Shown here: one piece after another, positions 19,672-30,867 of the stretch
How positions within the stretch are numbered: position 1 is the stretch's first letter
Layout: every line of letters begins with the position of its first letter
Source: Brachionus koreanus
Lineage: Eukaryota; Rotifera; Eurotatoria; Ploima; Brachionidae
Assembly: GCA_016987375.1 (NCBI GenBank)
Contig: PJRA01000401.1
Coordinates: 1,173,222-1,222,732, forward strand
Direction of reading: 5' to 3'
Length of the DNA: 49,511 bases
Made by a program: the position numbers and the translations under genes
The notes under the pieces: generated by a model
The model's database searches: none
What the model was told of the DNA's origin: nothing
The model's input: only the letters and a program-made list of their open reading frames with translations

Positions 19672-22414
19672 AATAAAAAAAAATAAATAAAAATAAAAAA
19701 ATTAAATTAAAAACATATTATTTAAATAGCCAGATGTTGGACATGTTTAAATGCTTAATAATACAGGAAAAAAAGAAAAAATTGGAAGTTAGCAATTACA
19801 CAATGAAGTAGGATAATCAATATATCTTGATTCGAAAACTTCTTTAAATTCTTCCACCAGTCTGACAAAAAATGGGACAGAATGACTCTTTCCTGAGATC
19901 TAACTTATGAGTTCTGAATAACTTGTATTTTTAAATATCAATTTCTGAAAATGAATTCAAACAGGGAAAAGAATGGTCGATCTTATTTAATATTAGGGTT
20001 TGAATTTTAGCTATCTTTTAACACTAAAAATGATCTTTGAACACTTTTTTTATTTGTTATTAAATACTGACTCTTTTGCTGTTAATTTAATTTTATAAAA
20101 TAAAAAAAAATTAATTTATTATTTAGGATTTTTTTTTCTAAATGCAATTCAAAAGAATAATAAATATTTTAAAATTTTATTAAAATATTTAATTAGCGGT
20201 ATTTTTATTAAAATAATGATGAGGAAAATTACTTGTCAATTTAAAATAGATTTATAATAATATCATAGTGTGCTTAAGCTGAACTTAAGAAAGAGGATCT
20301 AAACATTTATTTATTGCTTAACGTCACACACGAATTTAAGATTTTATTTTGATACATGATTTCTTATGAAAAAAATTTATTTCTATTTTGGTTTCTTTAG
20401 ACTTACGTTATTCAAATATTAACACTTTTCTTTAAATGACAAAATTAATTTTAGTACCATACAAAATTCTTTAATTTAAAGTGCATCTTTTTTTCAATTA
20501 AGTTTAATAACATTGAGATGCATCTTCTGAAAAAGCCTAGTTATTGGTAATATTTGTTTCAATGAAATACTTTAAAAAATTAAAATTTGTTAAATAAAAT
20601 TTTAAATTTAAGAGTTTGAGTAATTTCTGAAAAAAAAATTAATTTTTTATTTTAATTTTGTGCTTCCAAAAAAAACAAAAAATTTTTTTCAACAACGAAG
20701 CGATTTAGTATTTTCTGATTTATTCTCTACATAATTAAAGTCTATTTTATTAATTTTTTTCCAAAATATTTAAATTTTAATAATTGTTTATTTTATTCAA
20801 CGAAATTAATTTTAAAAAAAATCAAGCAAAAACTTAAAATAATCAATAAATTTCCATATTTTCATCATTAAATTAATCTAATCTCTCTTGATAAATAATA
20901 ATTGCATTAGATGATAACATTTTGACACTGTTCACTATCCGAGAAAAAAAATTCAAGGTTTAAACTGTCTTTTTGAACAAATTTTTATTTTGTAATTAAC
21001 AAAAAAATAAATTAGATTTGAAAAAACTAAAAATTTAAGCAAAAAGGTGAATAACATATAACAAAAGAACTAGACAATCATTTCAGCTTATACTAGAACT
21101 GTTTAAAAAATATACTCAATAACTTGCAAATATTGCGAAATAAAAAATTTAAATTATTTATTTGAAAAATTTGAAAAATCAAGCTATTTTTAGAATCTGA
21201 ATTGAATAAAAAGCATTTTTCAATTGAAATGATGATAATAGTAAAATTGCATTGCTAAAATTAATACAACTATTGCCATGGAATTGAGAGCTTTAAAATT
21301 TATTTTTCTATTAATTCTTAATTAAAGTTTTTGTGTGTGTGTGTGTGTGTGAGCCTAAAAAATTTATTAATACTAATTGAAAATAAAATTAAATGATCTC
21401 AACTCAACCATGCTTTGAGAGTTTTATTAAGAAATTAATTTTTAAATCAATAGTAGACCGAAAATTTTGAGCTAATTACCCAACTCTTGTTTACTCATTT
21501 ACAAAATCTATCAATATTTAAATATTCTGTTAAATAATTTTGAATGACGCTTGTAATCTATTTCGATTAGATCTAATACAAAATGGTTACAAGCTTCATT
21601 CATTTTTTAGATATTGTTTCATACAACTAAATCTGTTTTGGATAGAAAAAAGTTTGTTATGTAACTAAACTTTTCGTGATAGCGTTCAGAATACGTAATA
21701 ATCATAAAGATGCTTAGTTTGTACTAACAATTTTTTCCATCTATCAATCGATTAAACCATTCTTTTTTAAAAAAATTGTTAATTGTTTGAGAAAATTTAA
21801 AGCTAATGATAACTGGATAACTGGATTCTTTATTTAATTAAATACAGAGCTTTTCAATTTTTTTTCGAGTCCTTAATCAAGTTCTTTTTAATCCAAATCA
21901 AATATTGGCTCTGATGACATATGATATGTTATTTTCTGATAAATTCAAGTATTTTTTATTTAAATTTGCATTTTATCTCTTAATAAATGGCACTAAAGAC
22001 CTTTCACATTTTTAAGTTAGTTTGCAATCCATTTCATGCCAAATTATTCAAATTTAACAAATATCCAATTTATCTTAAAACAAAAGCTAGAGACATTTTA
22101 TACTATCAAAAAAAAAAGATTTTAATTAATTCTTTAGTTAGCAATACTTGAATTTGAAAAAAAATTAGATAAACTAGTCTTCTTGCTATTATTTTTTTAA
22201 TTAATTGAGAAGCCGCTTCATATTTATTCAGTTCTTATAAATATAAATATAGTGCGTCAGTTTTTCAAAATTTAACTTTGATCTAAATATTTGTCAATGT
22301 CAAATTTGGTTTTAAAAAAGATACAATTTTGAAAATTAAACATTAAAAGCTCTTTTAAAAGATAACTTTTATTTATTATGTCCTAGATTCATGAATAGTA
22401 CATAGCTTAAGCCC
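19672..22414. other. 2.7 kb AT-rich gene desert
   Basis: No coding exon, inverted repeat or LINE fragment was recognised on either strand. Only a (TG)n microsatellite at 21331-21352 stands out. Confidence 0.35.
21331..21352. repeat. (TG)n microsatellite
   Basis: About eleven tandem TG units, perfect, in otherwise A/T-run sequence. Confidence 0.9.
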
Positions 22415-23760
22415 ATCTTGTTCTCAGTAATAAAGAAGATTTGAACACTAGATAGATAAATAAAGATTCATCATTTTGTAGAGAATTTATTTGTGATTAA
22501 AATGAGCTATAATTTGTTTTCATCAGACTTTTTTCATCAGAAATATAGAACTTTAAAGCAATTGGAAAATTCTCATTCATTCAATCCATGTGATTATGCT
22601 ATGCAATAAACATATGTAGCAATTAACGAGGGATGCATAAGTAAATGGACAAAAGTTAAGTTAACTTGCCCGATCATGCAAATGATCAGGGGATCATATA
22701 TATATTTATTTATAAACTATTAAAAATTAGCTTTAATATTGCAAAAAAAATTTTTAAAAAGGGACTTTCTGTGTCTGAACGAGAGGCTTTTCGAAAAACA
22801 GTCAAAAATATGATTTCAACAGTTGGCCGGCAGTTAACAAAAATGGATATTTCATATCGTAAACGTGAAAAAACACCAAAATATAGCGCCGTACAGCATG
22901 GGAAAGTCAAGAAATTGAGTAAAAAACTTTCAAATATGCTATATCGTTCACCATGTTCGCTTATCTTGGACGACGAAAAGTACTTTACTTTGGCGGACGA
23001 CAACATGCCGGAAAATGCTGGATATTACACAAATGACAAGTCTACTAGTCCGGACAGTGTTTTGTTTGCTTTAAATTAAAGTTGAAGGAATTTGACTTAA
23101 ATTTTGTGAAATACCTTATGACGGGGGTCAAAGCAAAGCTCAGAAAAATCGGTCACGATGNNAATAAATTCTTTACATCAGAAAAAGAAACCAGAACTTA
23201 ATATCATTTTTATTTTTTGAGATATTTGCTTTTAATTTTTGTCCATTTACTTATGCATCACTCGTTATTTGACCAAACATATCGGCAAGTATTGAGGGAT
23301 TAATTGAAGAAATTTGTTGAAAAAATTTAGACTTCAAACAGCTAACAAGAAAAAAAAAACAGAATATGAGGAAACTAAATGATCCTGTAAATAAATATTG
23401 TATATTTAATTGCAGCTGAGACTTTTTGCTTTTGAATGATATACTTTTTGTTTAAAATTTTAAAAAGGATTTTTAAAATCATATTAATAGGAAGAAAGCA
23501 TACATTTTATTTAGAAAACAATCTTTTTCTTTTTAATCTTAAATTCTATTTAATATGTGAGTAAAATTTTAAGTAAATATATCATTTTGTTCAGAAGATA
23601 TTTAAGAAAATTATCATTATTGTTAATTTTCAATTTTTATCCCCTTTAACAAGTATCTGGAACAACAACAAATAATAGCTCATTTTAATCAGAATTAAAT
23701 TCTCTACAAAATAATGTATCCATCTAACTTTCAAATCTTCATTAATACTGAGAACAAGAT
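22415..23760. mobile_element. Older inverted-repeat element split by a mariner insertion
   Basis: Arms 22415-22510 and 23675-23760 are inverted copies: each reads ATCTTGTTCTCAGTA, then GAAGATTTGAA, then ATTTTGTAGAGAATTTA and GATTAAAATGAGCTAT in the same order. The intervening sequence holds a complete, internally deleted mariner at 22626-23265. Removing it leaves about 700 bp. No coding sequence belongs to the outer element. The arms do not extend outside these limits. Confidence 0.7.
22626..23265 (+). mobile_element. Internally deleted Tc1/mariner transposon
   Basis: Ends are near-perfect inverted repeats of about 35 nt: ACGAGGGATGCATAAGTAAA and, inverted, ACGAGTGATGCATAAGTAAA, both continuing TGGACAAAA. 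TA dinucleotides flank it (22624-22625 and 23266-23267), the canonical mariner target duplication. The interior (22666-23079) encodes part of a transposase, including REAFRKTVKNM, then KKLSNMLYR and the first catalytic region LILDDEKYFTLADDNMPENA. It then jumps to the C-terminal GVKAKLRKIGHD at about 23119-23160. The middle of the DDE domain, with the second and third catalytic acids, is deleted. Two undetermined bases lie at 23161-23162. Non-autonomous. Confidence 0.85.
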
Positions 23761-23884
23761 TTTTTTGTAGTGTTTAATAAATATATTTATAAACGTTAGA
23801 TATTTTATGATAGCTTTATTAATCTAGTATTAAAATAGAAAACGGCCGTACAGTGGACTGTAAAAAGTGTAAATAAAAATAAAA

Positions 23885-24240
23885 GTATAAGAAAGATCCC
23901 GCTGTCTTTATTGTTTAAATTATCATACGACTCTAGTATGATACCAGCGTGTTGGAAAAGAGCAAATCCCACGCCAGTATACCAGAAAAAAGGTGATAAA
24001 ACAAATCTTGAAAACTATGTTAGACCCTATCTGGAATACTGTGCATCTGCCTAGAATTCTTATTTAAAGAAGGATATATTTAGACTTGAACAAGTACAAA
24101 GAAGAGCAACGAAACTTGTTCCACAAATAAGAAGTTTGAACTATGAGTCAAGATTAGCTAATTTGCGATTAGAAACTCTAAAAGATAGGCGAGAGCGTGG
24201 GGATCTTATTCAATTCTATAAAATCCACAAAAATTACAAT
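23885..24240 (+). pseudogene. Deletion-joined LINE fragment
   Basis: Reads LLFKLSYDSSMIPACWKRAN, then PTPVYQKKGDKTNLENY. It then switches directly to VRPYLEYCASA, LEQVQRRATKLV and YESRLANLRLETLKDRRERG, followed by DLIQFYKIHK. In intact CR1/jockey elements several hundred residues (the whole palm with YADD) lie between NYRP and VRP-x-LEY. The join therefore marks an internal deletion, possibly by recombination at the similar Y-x-RP / VRP sequences. The remainder downstream is AT-rich. Confidence 0.75.
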
Positions 24241-24512
24241 CTAATTTTTATAAATTTTCATTATTCCCAATTTCATTTATTTCATTGTTCAATATTTGAG
24301 CATAAATTTATTTTACTAATGAATAAATATTATTTTACTTTATAAAATTATAAAATTTTTTTACTTGATAAATGTATTAAATATTTAAAACTTTTGAAAA
24401 AAAATCATGATGAATAATTTTACAAATCGAAAATTTTTTTCTTACATATAAATTTAAAAATAATTCTATTTGTGGTAACGAAATATTAAAGCATATAATA
24501 AAGAAAGCCATA

Positions 24513-25142
24513 GGTTTTGTGAAATTTGGTAGACGCTTTCTTTTTCTAACAAGAAAAGCAAACAATTCTGCTTATCGTAAAAGCTTATTATAAAAAATCC
24601 TTGGAAAACTTCACAACAACCAAACCGCGAGAGCTAGTCTCTTTCTGTTTAATTTCAAAACTAATAATATAATTTATAGTTTTGAAACGATTTATGATAT
24701 TTTTGACAAATTTTACTATGCATGCTATTATAATAATTATTGCACAAATAGATTTATAAATAAAAAATTAGTTCTAAAACTAATTTTTAGAACTAATTTT
24801 ATGAAATTCAATAAAGTTAAGCATACATGAAGTTAAAGAGCAAACTTTTTTCTTTATCTTTAACTATACTTTACTTTATTTGTAATTTCTAAAAAATGCA
24901 TTGAAATTTAATTGAAAAATTTGAAAAATGAAATTTTTCCAGTAAAAGTCTCTGCAAAATGCAATTCAGCCAAATTTAAAATAATGCTAAATTTACAGAG
25001 TTTTACCAGATTGTTCATAATAATGCAACAATGAATGATAGACCATGATTCATCTTTAGAAATAAAATTTCAGCTTTAGAAGAAAAAAATTAAGAATTTT
25101 TGACATTTTGTTCTTTTCATTAGTACTAAATTTCACAAAACC
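24513..25142. mobile_element. GGTTTTGTGAAATTT inverted-repeat element (family F), copy 2
   Basis: 630 bp with inverted termini GGTTTTGTGAAATTTGGTAG and (inverted) GGGTTTTGTGAAATTTAGTA. CATA occurs immediately outside both ends (24509-24512 and 25143-25146). The interior shares short blocks with the copy at 18821-19671. Its GG...TGTGAAATTT...AGTAC end also resembles the shorter family C elements at 26166 and 37101, so the two families may be related. No transposase recognised. Confidence 0.65.
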
Positions 25143-26165
25143 CATAATATAAAACAATTTTTTTACATGTAAAATCTAAGTAAGAATTATGTTTAGTAAA
25201 ATAAGATTAACTTAACAATAAAATGTCAGATTAATTTAAAAACGAAAATAGACCATAAACTCAAATCTTTTTAATTAAAAAAATATTTCATTTTGGCTTT
25301 TTGCTTTCATTTAAATAAATTTATTTTTGTTTATCTTCTAGGTTCTTGATCTATTTTCTAATAAAACAAAATATTAAATCAAAATAAATAATTAATTGTC
25401 TGTTTATCTTATATTTTAATATAATAATTTTTAAATATGAGAAACATCTAAAATTAGCTCGAAAATATTTACATATTTTGAAAGATTTTTATTTAAAATA
25501 GTTAAATAATTTGTGTCAGAATATTTTTCAAATATCAATCGGTAATTTAACATTAACAATATTATCCGATTATTTTCCAAATAAAAATTATTTTTGAATT
25601 TTTAAAAAACGCCTTCTAAAATATACCGGTTTCTCTAAAAAATTTAACTCTGCTATTGAATACTCACTTGCAAACAAACTAAATTTTTGTCTTTTAACCA
25701 CTGAATAAGAAACTGGTATCAAAATATTAATTTGAGAATTTTCTAAAAACATTCATAGCAGCTCAAATTCTTCAATATTAAATTCTAATTGAAAAAAAAA
25801 ATTATTTTTTAAATTGATTTTTTTTAGATAATAAAAAGTTTTGCTTAAAATAAATGCACATTGGTCTAAACTAGAAAACAATTCAAAATTCTTAACTTAA
25901 CATAAATAATTTAAGAATAAACATCATCAATGTTAAAGATTGGTTTTGATTTTCTTTTATTTTGGAATTTAGTCAACACTGTTTGTCTTTATTTTAATTA
26001 AATAGCTAAGTTCTGAGTTAGAAATTCCTCTTTTATTATTTACCCATTTTAGATTTTAATAAGTCAATATAACATGATTTTTCTTTTACCAAGTAAAAAC
26101 AAATGCAAAAAATATAAGATTATTAATTTGTTTTTTTATTTTATAGAAACATTTTTAATAAATAG
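25143..26165. other. AT-rich intergenic sequence
   Basis: About 1 kb of A/T-run sequence between two inverted-repeat elements. I see no exon or structured element in it. Confidence 0.3.
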
Positions 26166-26419
26166 GGCAATGTGAAATTTTAATACAAAAATTTCAGTAC
26201 AAATAGTAAAAACAATATAATTTTTTTTCTAATTGTACAAAAATGTTTCTGTAAACAGTAGATTATTGTAAAAATCTGTACAAACGAATTCGTTTTTGTA
26301 GAGCTTAAATTTCGTTAGTACAAATTTGTACAATTATCTACTGTTGGCACAACCATTTTTGTACAATTAGAAAAAAAAATATATAGTTTTTCCTTTTTGT
26401 ACTAAAATTTCAAATTGCC
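26166..26419. mobile_element. GGCAATGTGAAATT palindromic MITE (family C), long copy
   Basis: Arms: GGCAATGTGAAATTTTAATA and, inverted from the right end, GGCAATTTGAAATTTTAGTA, each continuing through TCTAATTGTACAAAAATG. A central block with AGTAGAT-ATTGTA is again inverted, so most of the element folds back on itself. Flanks ATAAATAG (left) and ATAAATAC (right) look like an 8-9 bp target duplication. This is a longer relative of the 118-bp element at 37101. No coding sequence. Confidence 0.75.
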
Positions 26420-27149
26420 ATAAATACAAGTTAAAATTGGTAAGTTTTATAAAAGCTATTTAATTTTAATTTTAATTAACAGTAAATTATTTTCATTTAG
26501 ACATATGGAAAATTTATTTGACACTGTTAGATGACTTGTTTCTTAAAAACATAACAGGTCTTCCATAATTTTAAATAATAATTTGTGAGGGTTGAAAATA
26601 TCAATCTAAAAATGCATGATGATACACAATTTTTTTTTAAATTTTGTCGGCTTCTGTTGAATATCTTGAAATTTTTAGAATTATAGAATTTTTCCAATTA
26701 GCTTTGAAAATCTAGAAAGTTTGCGTAAAAAACAAATTCTAAATTCAAGATCTAGTGGTGAGTTTTTTTGGCTGCAAAAGCCGTGAATGGTGCAAGAGAG
26801 GAGCCGATTTACTCTCTGATAGATCACTAAAGAGCATGCCTTTTATTTTAAAGAATAGCTTACTTTTTTCATTAAAAAATAAAAAAAGAATTTATGCTTA
26901 AAAATTTTATGATTCACTCAAATATTTGTTTTACTTTTCCTCTTCAAAAATCAATTTTGACAAAACAAAAGCTTTCAATAAATTATTGCTACCACGTACT
27001 AATTTTATTTTACAATCATTTGAATCTTATTTAAAGAGATAACCAAAAACCAACTTAAAAACATTTTTTGTAAACATATCATAAAATAACAATGCCTGTA
27101 TTGCAACTTCAGTCAAATTAAATTAGTGAAGATTTTGCAGTGAATCAAG
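26420..27149. other. Intergenic sequence with one GC-richer patch
   Basis: Mostly AT-rich. A patch at about 26765-26850 is less AT-rich and has two small complementary pairs (GGCT...AGCC, GAGAG...CTCTC). That could be a structured RNA or a repeat scrap, but I cannot assign it. Confidence 0.2.
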
Positions 27150-27335
27150 TAGTGTTGGGTACCGTCAGTGACAGTCACTTGAAAAATTTTTTTTCTAAAT
27201 TTTAGATTTTTTTTTACTCAATTCTTTTATCTATCGAATTTTAATCCTTTAAAATTTTTTTTGATTTCATTTTTGTACACAGCCAAAACCAAGTTTTGGC
27301 GGTCCAGTGGCCATCACTGACGGTACCAAACACTA
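27150..27335. mobile_element. hAT-like MITE, copy 2, with 8-bp target duplication
   Basis: 186 bp with ends TAGTGTTGGGTACCGTCAGTG and (inverted) TAGTGTTTGGTACCGTCAGTG. GAATCAAG lies immediately on both sides, a perfect 8-bp target site duplication, which together with TAGTGTTGG ends is diagnostic of the hAT superfamily. It shares both ends and the TTGGC-GTCCAGTGGCC region with the copy at 15182-15360. Non-coding, so it must have been mobilised in trans. Confidence 0.85.
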
Positions 27336-27977
27336 GAATCAAGATTCAATTATACTAGATAACTCTCAAACCTGTTTCTCGGATTAAATTCAACTTAACC
27401 AAGCTTCTCAAACAAGCTAACCAGCAAAAATAAAGAGAATTTTTATTGAAAAGTTAAGTTAAAATATTTGGTTAGAAATAATACATATTAGAGAAATAAC
27501 CAATTTTTATTTTTCTAAACAAAATGATTTTTTTTCTCAATAATTTCTAATTAATTAAATAATTTTTTTCTATCCTAGATAAACATAATTTAACAATGCC
27601 TAATTACAGTAAATGTATTCTCGAGAGTAATTAATAAAAAATTAATCAATATGCTTGATTGAATGAGTCAAATTTGAACATTAACTTTAAATTCAATTAA
27701 TTACTATTTTACATGTTTGATTAGTTTGAAATCTTAAAACTCTAACAAACTTCATATTCAAAAAGCTTTATGATTAATCAAGTAATATAAGGATGATTTA
27801 TCACCTCTGATTTTTTTTGAATTGTTTTTAAATTTTTCTACTCTTATTGTTTTAAATAAATTTAATAAACAATCAAAAAAAATATCCTTCTGCTGGTGAA
27901 ACTTTTTGCAACATAACAAATGAAACATCTTTTTTGTATTAATAAAACTTGTATAGTTGCGTGATTTATTGGAAATG
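27336..27977. other. AT-rich intergenic sequence before assembly gap
   Basis: No exon or repeat recognised; ends at the run of undetermined bases. Confidence 0.3.
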
Positions 27978-28975
27978 NNNNNNNNNNNNNNNNNNNNNNN
28001 NNNNNNNNNNNNNNNNNNNNNNNNNNNNNNNNNNNNNNNNNNNNNNNNNNNNNNNNNNNNNNNNNNNNNNNNNNNNNNNNNNNNNNNNNNNNNNNNNNNN
28101 NNNNNNNNNNNNNNNNNNNNNNNNNNNNNNNNNNNNNNNNNNNNNNNNNNNNNNNNNNNNNNNNNNNNNNNNNNNNNNNNNNNNNNNNNNNNNNNNNNNN
28201 NNNNNNNNNNNNNNNNNNNNNNNNNNNNNNNNNNNNNNNNNNNNNNNNNNNNNNNNNNNNNNNNNNNNNNNNNNNNNNNNNNNNNNNNNNNNNNNNNNNN
28301 NNNNNNNNNNNNNNNNNNNNNNNNNNNNNNNNNNNNNNNNNNNNNNNNNNNNNNNNNNNNNNNNNNNNNNNNNNNNNNNNNNNNNNNNNNNNNNNNNNNN
28401 NNNNNNNNNNNNNNNNNNNNNNNNNNNNNNNNNNNNNNNNNNNNNNNNNNNNNNNNNNNNNNNNNNNNNNNNNNNNNNNNNNNNNNNNNNNNNNNNNNNN
28501 NNNNNNNNNNNNNNNNNNNNNNNNNNNNNNNNNNNNNNNNNNNNNNNNNNNNNNNNNNNNNNNNNNNNNNNNNNNNNNNNNNNNNNNNNNNNNNNNNNNN
28601 NNNNNNNNNNNNNNNNNNNNNNNNNNNNNNNNNNNNNNNNNNNNNNNNNNNNNNNNNNNNNNNNNNNNNNNNNNNNNNNNNNNNNNNNNNNNNNNNNNNN
28701 NNNNNNNNNNNNNNNNNNNNNNNNNNNNNNNNNNNNNNNNNNNNNNNNNNNNNNNNNNNNNNNNNNNNNNNNNNNNNNNNNNNNNNNNNNNNNNNNNNNN
28801 NNNNNNNNNNNNNNNNNNNNNNNNNNNNNNNNNNNNNNNNNNNNNNNNNNNNNNNNNNNNNNNNNNNNNNNNNNNNNNNNNNNNNNNNNNNNNNNNNNNN
28901 NNNNNNNNNNNNNNNNNNNNNNNNNNNNNNNNNNNNNNNNNNNNNNNNNNNNNNNNNNNNNNNNNNNNNNNNNNN
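27978..28975. other. Assembly gap (998 undetermined bases)
   Basis: A continuous run of N. Its content and true length are unknown. Apparent open frames across it are artefacts. Confidence 0.99.
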
Positions 28976-30069
28976 AAAAAAGTTTAAATAAGTTTTTCAA
29001 TATTTCAAATAGCCCATTAGAAACAAGTCAGTTAACGGCATGAAATACTTCCTTGCCAAATGACACTTAACTCTTTAAATTAGTTTGTTTATGCATTAAT
29101 TGAAAAATAAATATATTAATTAAATATTGTTTCAATAGATATTAAAAAATGCTTTTAAATTCTTAGTCTAATCATTAATGTCGAACCTAGATTTGTATTG
29201 TTTGTCTTGTTTTACATAAAAAAAATCCTCTCAAAAGTTTCATGCTTTAAAATGAAAATTTAATTTTTTTTCTAATCGAAAAGTCTAAAAAATAATAAGA
29301 AAAAATTTTGTGTTTCATAATTTTTTTTTGCTGAATCGTAAAAACATTCAAAATAATTTTTATCTTATTTTTTTTGAAAGCTTTATTTAGTTTTCTTTTT
29401 GTTTCACAAGTTTAAAAAGGGTCGGCCTTAACTGTAAAGTTTAGGAGGAATAATAATAATAATAATAGTTAATATTCTACGGTCAAGTTTAGTTTAACTA
29501 AATTGACAAAGCAGGAAGACTAACGTAATCCCGCTATAGAGGAAGGAATATTATTGCTAGCATTTTATGCATAAATATTGCTGATTTAAGATTAAACTTA
29601 CAAAAATTCCTGATTATGCTAGACACTTGATTTTGGTGGAAAAAAGAACTTATGGTAAACCAAAACTAGTCAATAAAGCTTTTAGAAAATCTTTTTTTTT
29701 TATATAAAATTGAAGTAAATAAAAAAAGCTTTTTTAAATGATTTTGATTAAAAAAATTTATTATTTAATGAAAAAAAAAATTTAATGAAACTTTTTTACC
29801 TATTAAGTCTTAATTTTTGTGTATTTTGATGATGATGTTTTGACATATTTTTTTCTTACTCCAACTTTAATATATTTTCGATGATAAAAATAAAAATATT
29901 TTAGTGATAAATTTTATTTTATCGATGATAAAATGTTGATGATGAATTTTAGATATTTGTTGATATAACAAATACCATCCCTTTTTTTAATAAATCTTGC
30001 ATCGTGAAATAGTTAATATTTATAATATAAATTTAATTAAAAAGGCAATAAAGAATGTTATAAAAAGAA
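28976..30069. other. AT-rich intergenic sequence with a probable LINE tail
   Basis: Around 29415-29470 a less AT-rich stretch (GGGTCGGCCTTAACTGTAAA) ends in six AAT units, a layout like a non-LTR 3' end with simple-repeat tail. The following 29480-29570 is also GC-richer but unrecognised. The rest is A/T runs with several GATGATG stretches near 29830-29945. Confidence 0.25.
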
Positions 30070-30230
30070 ATGGCGATTGAACAAAATATCTTAATTCCTT
30101 CAAGATCTTTTCTATTAAAATCTCGATCTCTAGACAATGGTGAGTTAAATGGATATTTTACCTGTTTATTTTTTTATTCACCTTTCAAGACGATGTAAAA
30201 CAAAATCTTAAAAAAAAAAGATTTAAATAA
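30070..30230 (+). CDS. Possible two-exon micro-gene (36 codons)
   Basis: Exon 30070-30139 opens with ATG and reads MAIEQNILIPSRSFLLKSRS, then LDN to a consensus donor GTGAGT. A 50-nt intron ends TTTCAAG. Exon 30190-30230 completes an aspartate codon and reads DVKQNLKKKRFK to a TAA stop. The product would be small and basic, with no known domain. The PSRSFLLKS segment faintly recalls a SNAG-type repressor motif, but that motif normally sits at the extreme N-terminus and no zinc fingers follow. It may be a true first exon of a longer gene or chance. Confidence 0.25.
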
Positions 30231-30239
30231 TAATATAAT

Positions 30240-30867
30240 TATATTTATTCAGTAAACACCGCAAGGATGATGTAAAAAAATTAAAGTAAAGTTTTCTTGC
30301 TGGATTAAAATAGTTTTTTATTTATTTTTTCATAATTGTGTTAGTCACATGATATAATTTAATTAAAAGAACTATTAGAAATAATTGTTCAAATTCAATT
30401 GTTAAAAACAAGTTTAATGGAAATTTAGTATGTAAAAAATTTTTTTTTTCTTCCTTTTTTTCTGCGTTTTTGCTTAGTAGTGGTAGTAATATTAATGCTG
30501 TGAGAAACTTGAGTCTACAAGTGGTGTCGCACGTAGACGACCCACTTTAACAGCCTACGACTAAATTTTAAAAAAGCTATTTTTGATAGCTTATATTTTT
30601 ACTCAAATTTATTTTAGCTTTAAATTTTTTTTTTATCTCAGTTACTTTTCAATCCTTTTTTTCAAAAATGTTCGTATTTTTCGTGAAAGCTTTTTTTAAA
30701 AGTTGTAAAGTTTTTTCTTGTTTTCCTTTAGTCATTGATCCAGAAATACAAAACTTTATTGAATCAGTTATTCCAATTAAATAAAAAAGACAATAATTAG
30801 AAAGTATGTGTAAAATTTGTGTCTGAAAAATTATTTTAAAGCAAATAAAAATCAATGTCTCCGACAT
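30240..30867 (-). pseudogene. Retroelement-like coding repeat, copy 1 (unclassified)
   Basis: The minus strand encodes GITDSIKFCISGSMTKGKQE and continues KTLQLLKKAF. A near-identical stretch, GIAESIKFCIFGSISKEEQE, lies on the minus strand at 36097-36172. Further downstream in each copy is a shared end, CGGTGTTTACTG or GCTGTGTTTACTG, followed by AT-rich AATAAATA-like sequence; it looks like a 3' tail. Both the coding block and the end recur in the same order, about 5.7 kb apart, so this is a dispersed repeat. I do not recognise the protein. Confidence 0.45.

Noticed and set aside
27949..29043. Long open frames of about 340-360 codons on both strands
   Set aside because: They run through the 998-nt block of undetermined bases, which cannot produce stop codons. 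They carry no information.
30470..30565. Patch with GTCTAC...GTAGAC inverted hexamers considered as a small RNA gene
   Set aside because: The stem is only six base pairs with no further pairing or Sm-like site; more likely untranslated debris of the adjacent repeat.
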